This document shows positions 9,301 to 15,638 of a DNA stretch of 64,000 bases, piece after piece (the stretch's first letter is position 1; each line of letters starts with the position of its first letter). Source of the stretch: Nakamurella aerolata (GTDB lineage: Bacteria; Actinomycetota; Actinomycetes; Mycobacteriales; Nakamurellaceae). The stretch lies in assembly GCF_013002705.1 (NCBI RefSeq), contig NZ_JABEND010000007.1, forward strand, positions 1 through 64,000. Reading direction: 5' to 3'. The position numbers were made by a program, and so were the translations under genes. The notes beneath the pieces are model-generated. The model ran no database searches. It saw only the letters and a list, made by a program, of their open reading frames with translations, and was not told where the DNA came from.

Positions 9301-9570
9301 GCCCTCCACCAACTCGGTGACGATCGCCATCGCGTCAGGCTGAGAAAGCACCTGCAACACCCGCACGCACGACGGACTCGTCACCCGCTTCATCGCGGCG
9401 ACCTCGGCCTCCACAGCGTTCCGCGCCCGCTGATCGGCGCGGCCGACAACCTTGATGGCAGCGCGCTCGCCCGTCACCGGATCAACCCCGAGATAGACCG
9501 TTCCGAAACCGCCGGCACCGATCAGCCCGCGAACCTGCCATCGCCCGATGCGATGTTCCGCCTGCGACAT
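6364..9570 (-). CDS. transmembrane serine/threonine protein kinase with Gly/Ala-rich spacer
   Basis: This 1068-residue Hanks-type kinase has the glycine loop GAGGFGTVYLG (about 18-28), Lys40 in AAIKVV, the catalytic loop HGDIKPDN (129-136), D149 in DFGLA, and the APE motif. The catalytic loop has HGD instead of HRD, so this is a non-RD kinase. Residues about 300-450 are almost entirely Gly, Ala, Val and Ser. A single membrane helix follows at about 467-487, then a Ser/Thr/Pro linker and a large outer region of about 470 residues with many cysteines. There are no PASTA repeats. The ATG at 9570 was chosen because GGAAGGAAGG lies just upstream and the kinase domain begins directly. It is divergent from an FHA-LuxR regulator gene. 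The ligand of the outer domain is unknown. Confidence 0.92.
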   Translation of the reverse strand: MSQAEHRIGRWQVRGLIGAGGFGTVYLGVDPVTGERAAIKVVGRADQRARNAVEAEVAAMKRVTSPSCVRVLQVLSQPDAMAIVTELVEGASLRAVLREHGRLSGPQALRLLRGALSGLAAVHAAGLVHGDIKPDNILIDQTGAARIIDFGLATPVGAAAVGEQVTGSPSYLAPERIQGRPADIRSDIYAMSVLLFELLAGQRPYPAKTSAEMLQQQLHAPVPDLRSVRPDVGDALAQLCFAGMQKDPGQRPPTAEVFAAALDAAARERYGPAWLAAPAGASLGGVISAMVAGGSSVPGVLSAGGLAGAGAAGTAAAGAGIGGSAGGVGAGVAGSGAGASGGLAGAGGVAGAGTAAGGAAGAMGVAGAVGAAAGGTALGLGGAAGTGGQVAAAGSGAGGGMAASNGDAALGGGAGGGDAGGAGGGGAGGVGAVGAAGGAAGAGVKAAAGGVRSVRRVVTGIGHSGPALTAVGIVAVVVIAAVVIAVTRRSDAPRATAASAAASSSGQPSGQQQTGNQPGTGTGRTAPAVPPGSGSTGADSAGSTDAGSGLPATSGPDSVGQSGSGAATATGSSGTGKATDTAAAARTSSATGTRAATPSAKPVRASDYQSNGRYVFTVPALTTYCVVTPNSMVQCSVAEPGYGVESDSIPTAASCDRGIAGSPMIDAKGVLQLGCGDGAAPQPTPLPDNSVLRAGRFSCVTGTATLRCTADASRRGFTLSRTKLAAYPATSKAAADNAKTQVIEVDPLAAAGKLKPGYQVAPAQIGVGCFASKVSTSRSIFECGASADDAPACWPKDAGTVWCMSDPTSKKIRESSVTEFAAAGNPQGTLTDVPASKGEWPWQVQLADGTVCSIRLGGSWGQQADGYIGAYSCNKDRKILLVGATKNASPFDRSKPVWVGKLSPFRTSAANPPVTDVKVAKAWFASNAHPGIPKAKSPSSSTVPANADATTIANAAGCTSIRPFDITEGDATAADFLKEFGVQPSVKCTVQGQEIVVLVIDKLPEYCQALVMLSGMNNEDLSGARVVAADRWMIATNTSNATLPESLATMLVAKTGGSLTTIGQVAAG

Positions 9571-9815
9571 CCCGACGGCACCTTCCTTCCCCCGCCCCGA
9601 GGCCGGACCGCCTGCGATCCGCTGTACCCGACACACCACCGGAGCGTCACCGTGTGATGATGCTCGCACGGCGAGTGCGCCGGCACCCGTGGAAATACCC
9701 CTTCGGGTTGGGTATTCGGTCTGTGCCGAAAGGCTTCTCAACTTTTCCCGCGCCGGCACCCACCGGTCGCTCCGATATGGCTGCGCTGCCGTGACGCGCA
9801 CGGTTTAATCGGCGC

Positions 9816-10358
9816 ATGCTCCGACTGGACGTGCACGACGGCCCGCAGCGCCGCACCGTCGAGCTGGACACCGATCAGATCCGGATCGGCCGCGACCCGG
9901 AATGCGAGCTGGTGCTGCCCGGCGACACCACGGTGTCGCGGGTGCACGCGATGCTCCGGCTGGACGCGAGGGGTTGGGTGCTCAGCGACTGGGACAGCCG
10001 CAACGGCACCTTCGTCAACGGCAAGGCGGTGTCCGAGCCGCAGCTGGTCGGCCCAGCCGACCGGGTGTTGATCGGCCAGTTCGTGCTGGTGCTCCGATCG
10101 GACGACGACGAGTTGTTGGAGACCGCCGATGCCGCCGGTGCCACCGAGCGCCGGGCCCAGCTCGACACCGGCTTGTCCGCCAGGGAGCTGGAGGTGCTGC
10201 GGCTGGTCGCGGCCGGCGACAGCGATCAGCAGATCGCCGATGCACTGTTCATCAGCGTCAAGACGGTGCACTCACACCTCGATCGAATCAGGGACAAGAC
10301 CGGGTGCCGGCGCCGCCAGCAGCTGCTGCGGTTCGCTATCGACAACGGGATTTCCTGA
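9816..10358 (+). CDS. FHA domain-LuxR HTH fusion transcriptional regulator
   Basis: This 180-residue protein joins two domains. Residues 1 to about 95 are a forkhead-associated phosphothreonine-binding domain with the signature GR at 25-26, Ser41 and His44 in SRVH, and Asn63-Gly64. Residues 119-177 are a LuxR/GerE helix-turn-helix (GLSARELEVLRLVAAGDSDQQIADALFISVKTVHSHL). There is no receiver domain. By family knowledge FHA binds phosphorylated threonine, so DNA binding may be controlled by Ser/Thr phosphorylation. The gene is divergent from the large kinase, separated by 245 bases, which suggests a kinase-regulator pair. That link is inference from position. Confidence 0.92.
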   Translation: MLRLDVHDGPQRRTVELDTDQIRIGRDPECELVLPGDTTVSRVHAMLRLDARGWVLSDWDSRNGTFVNGKAVSEPQLVGPADRVLIGQFVLVLRSDDDELLETADAAGATERRAQLDTGLSARELEVLRLVAAGDSDQQIADALFISVKTVHSHLDRIRDKTGCRRRQQLLRFAIDNGIS

Positions 10359-10611
10359 TCCTTCGCCCGGCCACTGCGGCGACCACCAGCTTGAGCACAT
10401 AACCCAGTGCCCACAGCCGGTTTCGCAGACCACCCGGCTGATTGTCCGACTCGTCGCAGGGCCGGCCGGCGGGCAGTCGCCGGCGGAGGTGCCTGCTCTT
10501 CCGGTACGCCTCGATCGACGCCAGGTCGATCACGTCCCGGTCGTCCTGGCTGGCATCACCGGACGGTTCGCCGGACCGATTCTCGTTGCCTCGCCGCACA
10601 TCTGCCCGCAT
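10336..10611 (-). CDS. hypothetical small basic protein (tentative)
   Basis: A 91-residue frame on the minus strand, overlapping the 3' end of the FHA-LuxR gene by 23 bases. It has an acidic stretch (DASQDDRDVIDLASIEAYRK) followed by a possible amphipathic or membrane-associated helix (LWALGYVLKLVVAAVAG) and a basic end. This composition looks more protein-like than the other frames in this 600-base gap. No family was recognised and no clear ribosome-binding site is seen. It could be a chance frame in GC-rich DNA. Confidence 0.3.
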   Translation of the reverse strand: MRADVRRGNENRSGEPSGDASQDDRDVIDLASIEAYRKSRHLRRRLPAGRPCDESDNQPGGLRNRLWALGYVLKLVVAAVAGRRIRKSRCR

Positions 10612-10807
10612 CGCCTCATCGTGGAGCCGAGTCCAGCGCCTGCCAAGGGGTGCCGGCACCCCTTTCGGCTGGGCATTCACCAAGCGGCTACCCACACAGG
10701 TCGGGCCGGTTTACCGATACCGCAGTTACCCGGTCGGCGCGCACAGTGATCGACACGTCTTGGGATCGCAGCCTTTCCGGATCAACCCGTTCTGCCGCGG
10801 CACGTTT

Positions 10808-10867
10808 GCAACACCACGGTTTGCAGCGCCACGGTTTGCAGCAACCCGGCTTGCAGCAACACGGTCG
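10808..10867. repeat. 15-bp tandem array, 4 units, non-coding
   Basis: Four 15-base units start at 10808, 10823, 10838 and 10853, with consensus GCAGCAACACGGTTT. They lie in the spacer before the membrane-protein gene at 10976, in a stretch with no convincing gene. Confidence 0.85.
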
Positions 10868-10930
10868 CAGTAGGTTCCGGGCCCGATCCCCCGGCGCCGC
10901 ACCACTTTTGAACCGGACTGGTCCAACAGC

Positions 10931-10960
10931 TCAGTTCTCAACAGATCAGTTCTCAACAGA
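10931..10960. repeat. 15-bp perfect direct repeat, 2 units, upstream of membrane protein gene
   Basis: The unit TCAGTTCTCAACAGA occurs twice back to back (10931-10945 and 10946-10960) and a third copy begins (TCAGA). It ends 6 bases before the Shine-Dalgarno GGAGG of the gene starting at 10976, so it sits in the untranslated leader or promoter. Confidence 0.85.
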
Positions 10961-10975
10961 TCAGATGGAGGAGTC

Positions 10976-11386
10976 ATGTCGAATCAACCGATCCGCGGCA
11001 GCCGCGCCGACCGACCGCAACGGACGCCGCCGATCTATGCAGGCGGTCACCTGCTCAGCAACGGTCCGGTGTCGGACGCGCAGCGGGGCGGAGTACCTGG
11101 TCAACCGGCGGGTGACCCGTCCGAGGGCTGGCCGCGGTCACAGCCGGTGCGGGTCGGCGCCGGCGGCATCGGCATCGCAGGCTTCGTCTGCGGCCTGGTG
11201 GGCCTTGTGCTGTTCCTGCTCGCCCCGCTGGCGCTGATCCTCGGCCTGCTCGGGCTGGCGTTGTCCGGCAGCGGACTCTGGCTGGCCCGCCGCGACGGCA
11301 CCCCCGCCGGGCTGTCCATCGCGGGCCTGACCTGCAGTGTGCTCGCCGTGGTGCTCTCCGGCATCCTGTTGATCGCGGTGAACTGA
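10976..11386 (+). CDS. small membrane protein (DUF4190-like architecture)
   Basis: This 136-residue protein has a polar Pro/Gly/Arg-rich N-terminal half (residues 1-60) and two to three hydrophobic helices after it: about 62-95 (a long hydrophobic stretch split by a Pro) and 112-135. The pattern of a disordered cytoplasmic head followed by Gly-rich paired helices is common in actinobacterial DUF4190-type membrane proteins. That family name is a guess from architecture only. A strong ribosome-binding site (GATGGAGG) precedes the ATG. It is preceded by two 15-bp repeat arrays. Function unknown. Confidence 0.75.
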   Translation: MSNQPIRGSRADRPQRTPPIYAGGHLLSNGPVSDAQRGGVPGQPAGDPSEGWPRSQPVRVGAGGIGIAGFVCGLVGLVLFLLAPLALILGLLGLALSGSGLWLARRDGTPAGLSIAGLTCSVLAVVLSGILLIAVN

Positions 11387-11494
11387 GCGCGCAGCCCGGG
11401 GCCCCTGCTGCGCCACCTGGCCGAAGCAGACTGGGGCTGCGCCGGACCGGGCCGGACGGCGCCGTGCGAGAGCGGTGCCGGTGCCGGGCGATCC

Positions 11495-11544
11495 GTGCCG
11501 GGCCGGACGGTGCCGTGCGAACTGTGCCGGGCCGGACGGTGCCG
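11495..11544. repeat. 21-bp direct repeat in spacer
   Basis: The 21-base sequence starting GTGCCGGGCCGGACGG occurs at 11495-11515 and again exactly at 11524-11544, a spacing of 29 bases. It sits within a region where GTGCCG recurs every 14-15 bases from 11481 to 11545. The spacer 11387-11590 holds no recognised gene. Confidence 0.7.
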
Positions 11545-11590
11545 GTGCCGGTGCGAACAGCGTCGGGGGAATTGTGCCTGGGCGAACTGC

Positions 11591-11911
11591 TCAGGGCGTG
11601 CTGAGGAGCAGCACCAGCGCCACCGTCAGCGCCGCCGCGACCAGCAGCACCGCTGCCGCGATGAGCCATCCGCTGCGCCGGGACGAGCGCGGCCAGTACA
11701 CCGGCATGGCGACCTGCCCAGCGGCGGCGAGCGGCTGAGCCGGCGGCGGCGCGCCGGCACCACGGACCGCCGGCCCGGTGGCCGTCAGCTCTCCGCCAGG
11801 ACCGGGGCCAACCTCCGGGACGGGCGGCCACACCCGGTGGGTGGCGGTGGGCTCATCGGCGTCGGCTCCGGCCGGCCGCGACTGTTCGCTGCTCGTGGTG
11901 CTCACCTCCAC
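11591..11911 (-). CDS. hypothetical single-pass membrane protein
   Basis: This 106-residue frame has a polar, Pro/Gly/Glu-rich N-terminal segment of about 75 residues, then RSSRRSG as a positive-inside signal, then one strongly hydrophobic helix (WLIAAAVLLVAAALTVALVLLL) at the extreme C-terminus. This is the topology of a tail-anchored or single-pass protein. The start is uncertain. It is convergent with the membrane protein gene at 10976. No family recognised. The upstream gap to 12400 contains a hairpin and a regulator operator, listed separately. Confidence 0.55.
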   Translation of the reverse strand: MEVSTTSSEQSRPAGADADEPTATHRVWPPVPEVGPGPGGELTATGPAVRGAGAPPPAQPLAAAGQVAMPVYWPRSSRRSGWLIAAAVLLVAAALTVALVLLLSTP

Positions 11912-12101
11912 CGATGATCCGCACGTCCGGCCTGCAGGTTGTGCCGCAAGTCCGTCACCAAGTGTGTCACCAAGCCCGCTGACCCAGGGATACTCGCCCG
12001 GCCGCCACCTGAGCCCCTTGTTCCACCAAGCACTTCCCCACCACTCCTCCCCAGCACTTTCCCACTGCTCCCCGCTCTGCTGCCATCAGCTCTCCCCCTA
12101 C

Positions 12102-12132
12102 AGCCGGGAACCGCCCGCAACGGTTCCCGGCT
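12102..12132. terminator. 12-bp perfect hairpin with no adjacent gene end
   Basis: Arms AGCCGGGAACCG and CGGTTCCCGGCT are perfectly complementary around a 7-base loop. The stem looks like a GC-rich intrinsic terminator without a U tract. Neither flanking gene ends here: one starts at 11911 going left, the other at 12401 going right. Confidence 0.55.
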
Positions 12133-12294
12133 GTCGGCATCTGCGACTGGGCCCTGCGGTTCGCCGCCAGCAGGCCGCCGCCAGCGGTTCGGCATCAGGG
12201 GTTCGGCAGCTGAGCCCTGCCCGCGCCGCACGTCGGTGATCTTTGCGGCCTTCACCACATTTTCTGCACGAGAGGGTTGCGAACGGAGCGCTGA

Positions 12295-12332
12295 CGGACC
12301 AAACTGGTCCGCAATGGACCGGATTGGTCCAT
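12295..12332. promoter_or_regulatory. double palindromic operator upstream of TetR gene
   Basis: Two inverted repeats of the form GGACC-N5-GGTCC lie at 12295-12311 (arms CGGACC and GGTCCG) and 12314-12332 (arms ATGGACC and GGTCCAT). Their centres are 20 bases apart, about two helical turns. Tandem palindromes about 70 bases before a tetR start codon fit an autoregulatory operator bound by two dimers. A weak TTGCGA at 12277 could be the -35 element, which would put the first palindrome over the -10. Confidence 0.75.
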
Positions 12333-12400
12333 CGGTGGTGTATCAGCAACACCGAGCGCATGGATCCGCATCGAGAGCACAGCTGGAGTGGAGGCTGAAG

Positions 12401-13036
12401 ATGGCACGCGATCACGTCAGGGAATCCGCCGAGCAGATCGACAACCACATCGTCGACGTGGCTGCCGGGCTGTTCGCGGTCCACGGCTTCGAGCGCACCT
12501 CGGTGCAACAGATCGCTGACGCCGTCGGCTACTCGAAAACCGGTCTGTTGCACCGGTTCCCCAGCAAAGAGGCGATCCGCACCGCTGTGCACCAACGCAT
12601 CACCGACGTCGCCGGCGACGTACTCGACGAGCTGCGCGGGATGGTCGCCGGCCCGCCCGGCCTGCCGGGCGCGCTGCGCAAGCTGGTCGACACCGTGTTG
12701 ACCTGGCCTGGCGGCGTCAACTACTTGATCGGCCTGTTCCGTAGCAGCGAGCCGGGTGCTCCCAAGGACGAGATTCCCGGACACATCACCGCAGAGCAGA
12801 TCGTCGAGGTGCTGGCGGGCAATGGCAACGATGTCGAGGTCCAGGTGCGCGTCATTCTCGCACTGGAAACGATCTGCGCGGCAACCAATCTCGAGACCTT
12901 CCCGGAACTGCGACTCGGCGACCGACAAGCAGCGGTGCTCGCCGACGTCGCGCACGCCATCATCACCGGATCGGCGATCCCACCCGAACCGCGGCCACCC
13001 AACCGGCATCCCAGGTCGGCTGCCACGGTCGGCTGA
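12401..13036 (+). CDS. TetR/AcrR family transcriptional regulator
   Basis: This 211-residue TetR-type repressor has an N-terminal helix-turn-helix at about residues 17-62 (VDVAAGLFAVHGFERTSVQQIADAVGYSKTGLLHRFPSKEAI), followed by an all-helical ligand domain of usual size. The ATG at 12401 has GGAGG 8 bases upstream; a longer frame exists but is not conserved. Two palindromes at 12295-12332 are the probable operator. It lies 155 bases before an MMPL transporter on the same strand, so it probably controls export by that transporter. The inducer is unknown. Confidence 0.93.
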   Translation: MARDHVRESAEQIDNHIVDVAAGLFAVHGFERTSVQQIADAVGYSKTGLLHRFPSKEAIRTAVHQRITDVAGDVLDELRGMVAGPPGLPGALRKLVDTVLTWPGGVNYLIGLFRSSEPGAPKDEIPGHITAEQIVEVLAGNGNDVEVQVRVILALETICAATNLETFPELRLGDRQAAVLADVAHAIITGSAIPPEPRPPNRHPRSAATVG

Positions 13037-13075
13037 GGTGTCAACGCGCCGTACCCGACCCGACTGGCCCCTACC

Positions 13076-13135
13076 AGCGCAACTCCAACCAGACCAACCG
13101 CAACCAGTCCGACTCCAACCCACGCAGCACCAACC
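13076..13135. repeat. 15-bp tandem array, 4 units, between tetR and MMPL gene
   Basis: The hexamer CCAACC (once GCAACC) recurs at 13085, 13100, 13115 and 13130, giving four units of exactly 15 bases with consensus near AGTCCGACTCCAACC. It occupies most of the 155-base spacer before the transporter start. Confidence 0.75.
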
Positions 13136-13191
13136 ACCCGCCCACGGGGCACAACCCCACGCTTCAGCATCAACAATCATAAGGATTCACG

Positions 13192-15588
13192 ATGGCAAAA
13201 GCATTGCAGCGTCTAGGTTTATTCGCCGCCAAGCGTCGCGTCGCAGTGATCGTCGCCTGGTTGCTCATCCTGATCGGAGTCGGCACCGCCGCGGCGACGC
13301 TCGCCGGGCCGACCGCCAACTCGTTCGCCATCCCGGGCACCCAATCGTCGGATGCCCTTGAGACGGTGAACGAGAAGTTCCCGCAGTTGGCTGCCGACGG
13401 TGCCACCGTGCAGGTGGTGATGACGGCACCGGCCGGCGAGGCTGTCACCGATCCACGCGCTGCCGCCGCCATCACCACGGCGGTCAACGAACTCAGACAG
13501 ATCCCGGACATCGCCACCGTCACCAACCCCCTCGACCGGCAACAACCGGTGGTGTCCCAGGACCGCACAGTGGCCGTCTCGACGGTGACGTTCAACGAGT
13601 CGCAGGGCAACGTCGAGCAGTCCAGCCTGGACCGGGTGCAGCAGACCGCAGATTCGGCGCGGTCGGCCGGGCTGGACGTGACCATCGGCGGTAACGCGTT
13701 CCAGACGGTGCCGGAGATTCTCGGGCCGGGCGAGATTGTCGGCGTCGTCATCGCTTTCGTCGTCCTGATGCTCACCTACGGTGCGCTCGCCGCGGCCGGG
13801 GCCAACCTGCTCACCGCGCTGATCGGCGTCGGCATCGGTGCGGCCGGCATCACCGCGCTGACCGGGGTGGTCGACCTGCAATCCACCACGCCAATTCTGG
13901 CGGTGATGCTCGGCCTCGCGGTCGGTATCGACTATGCGTTGTTCATCTTCGCCCGCTTCCGGTCGGAACTGCTGGACGGCCGCTCCGTCACCGAATCCGT
14001 CGGCAGGGCCACCGGCACCGCCGGATCCGCCGTGGTGGTCGCGGGCCTGACGGTGGTGATCGCGCTGGCCGGCCTGTCCATCGTCGGGATCCCGTTCCTG
14101 GCCGAGATGGGTCTTGCCGCCGCCGGAACCGTGGTGATCGCCGTCCTCGTCGCGCTGACGCTGGTACCGGCGCTGCTGTCGTTCATCGGGCTCAAGGTGC
14201 TGCGCAAGAAGGACCGCGCCCGGCTCGCCGCGGCCACCGCGCGGCACGGCAAACATCAAGCGCCAGAGGCGGTCGGAGGGACCAGCACCGACGATGCCGA
14301 CGCCGAGATGCCCGGCCGGTCGGATGCGTCGTCGCATCACGGCAAGCACGAGGCGGACCCTGACGAGCGCGGCGCCACGCCGGCGCGGGGCCCCGGCATG
14401 TCCGACGGACGCGGGTTCCTGCGCGGTTGGGCCAATCTCGTCACCGGCCGAAGGGCGCTGTCGGTTGTTCTCGGCATCGTCACCCTCGGGGTGATCGCCT
14501 TGCCGGTGTTCGGCATGCAGACCGCTTTGCCGGACAGCGGCACCGCAGAACCTGGCAGCGGCCAACGCCAGGCCTACGACACCATCACCGAGAAGTTCGG
14601 GCCCGGCCTCAACGGGCCGCTGCTGCTGCTCGTCGAAGGCAACAACCCGACCGCCAACGGCGCGGCCGTGGCGCAGCGGGTGCAGCAGACCCCCGGCGTC
14701 GTCGCCGTCACGCCGCCGCAGCCGGCGGCAGACGGGTCGGCAACGTTGATCACCGTGATCCCCGCGACCGGCCCGCACGACCAGGCCACCACCGACCTGG
14801 TGAATACCCTGCGCGACACCGACTTCGGCAACGGCAGCCAAGTGAGCGTCACCGGCACCACCGCCGTCGGCATCGACGTCAACACCACACTGTCGGACGC
14901 CTTGCCGAAGTATCTGACCCTGGTGGTCGGCCTGGCATTGCTGTTGCTGCTGGTGGTGTTCCGTTCGCTGCTGGTTCCGCTGACCGCCACCCTCGGCTTC
15001 CTGCTCAGCTACGGAGCCGCACTGGGCGTCACCACCGCGGTGTTCCAATGGGGTTGGCTGGCAGACGTTTTCGGGGTGGCACAACCGGCGCCACTGATGA
15101 GCCTGCTGCCGATCATCGTGGTGGGCATCCTGTTCGGCCTGGCGATGGACTACCAGGTGTTTCTGGTGTCGCGCATCCACGAGGCCTACGCGCACGGCGC
15201 GGATCCGCGCGAGGCGGTACGCGCCGGGTTCCGCCGATCGGCACCGGTGGTGGTCGCGGCGGCCACCATCATGGCGGCGGTGTTCGGCGGCTTCATCGCC
15301 AGCAACGACCCGATGATCGGTTCCATCGCGCTGGCCCTGACCGTCGGCGTGCTCGCCGATGCGTTCATCGTGCGGATGCTGATCATCCCCGGCCTACTGG
15401 CCCTGCTGGGACGGTCGGCCTGGTGGATGCCGCGGTGGCTGGACCGGGTACTGCCGCACGTCGACGTCGAGGGCAAGGCCATCGAGGACGCCGACAAAGC
15501 GGCCGCCTCGCCGGGCTCGGCCGTCGGTGTCGAGGCCACTACCCCGACCGGTGCGGCCAAGCCGGACACCGGCTCGGCCACGAGTTAG
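13192..15588 (+). CDS. MMPL family (RND-type) transporter
   Basis: This 798-residue MmpL-like exporter has the RND-type repeat architecture. Helix 1 is at about 14-36, an outer porter loop follows, then a helix bundle (about 180-340), a charged cytoplasmic loop with His/Glu/Asp runs (about 345-415), and a second copy of the same layout. The proton-relay Asp-Tyr pairs typical of MmpL proteins are both present, in GIDYALFIFARFR and AMDYQVFLVSRIHE. Mycobacterial relatives export lipids or siderophores; the substrate here is not predictable. The TetR gene upstream is its likely regulator. A 10-bp stem (15593-15638) follows the stop. Confidence 0.93.
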   Translation: MAKALQRLGLFAAKRRVAVIVAWLLILIGVGTAAATLAGPTANSFAIPGTQSSDALETVNEKFPQLAADGATVQVVMTAPAGEAVTDPRAAAAITTAVNELRQIPDIATVTNPLDRQQPVVSQDRTVAVSTVTFNESQGNVEQSSLDRVQQTADSARSAGLDVTIGGNAFQTVPEILGPGEIVGVVIAFVVLMLTYGALAAAGANLLTALIGVGIGAAGITALTGVVDLQSTTPILAVMLGLAVGIDYALFIFARFRSELLDGRSVTESVGRATGTAGSAVVVAGLTVVIALAGLSIVGIPFLAEMGLAAAGTVVIAVLVALTLVPALLSFIGLKVLRKKDRARLAAATARHGKHQAPEAVGGTSTDDADAEMPGRSDASSHHGKHEADPDERGATPARGPGMSDGRGFLRGWANLVTGRRALSVVLGIVTLGVIALPVFGMQTALPDSGTAEPGSGQRQAYDTITEKFGPGLNGPLLLLVEGNNPTANGAAVAQRVQQTPGVVAVTPPQPAADGSATLITVIPATGPHDQATTDLVNTLRDTDFGNGSQVSVTGTTAVGIDVNTTLSDALPKYLTLVVGLALLLLLVVFRSLLVPLTATLGFLLSYGAALGVTTAVFQWGWLADVFGVAQPAPLMSLLPIIVVGILFGLAMDYQVFLVSRIHEAYAHGADPREAVRAGFRRSAPVVVAAATIMAAVFGGFIASNDPMIGSIALALTVGVLADAFIVRMLIIPGLLALLGRSAWWMPRWLDRVLPHVDVEGKAIEDADKAAASPGSAVGVEATTPTGAAKPDTGSATS

Positions 15589-15592
15589 CACC

Positions 15593-15638
15593 GGCAGGGC
15601 GGGAGCGGGCAAACTTGCCTGGTGCCTTCCGCCCTGCC
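15593..15638. terminator. possible hairpin spanning the hemW start
   Basis: GGCAGGGCGG at 15593-15602 pairs with CCGCCCTGCC at 15629-15638. It begins 4 bases after the MMPL stop and could end that transcript. The assigned GTG start of hemW (15622) lies in the loop, so it could also influence hemW translation. Confidence 0.4.

Noticed and set aside
10909-10924. A third copy of the GGACC-N5-GGTCC operator before the 10976 gene
   Set aside because: Only the right half matches; the left half has two mismatches. It is mentioned as a hint, not listed as a site.
11902-12258. A 118-codon minus-strand frame upstream of the small membrane protein
   Set aside because: Arg/Gly-rich, no domain, and it runs through a perfect hairpin and low-complexity Pro/Ser-coding DNA. 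It looks like a chance frame.
13219-15195. A 658-codon open frame antisense to the MMPL transporter
   Set aside because: It is the shadow of a GC-rich real gene: composition is His/Gln/Arg/Gly-rich with no recognisable domain, while the plus-strand frame is a full MmpL protein.
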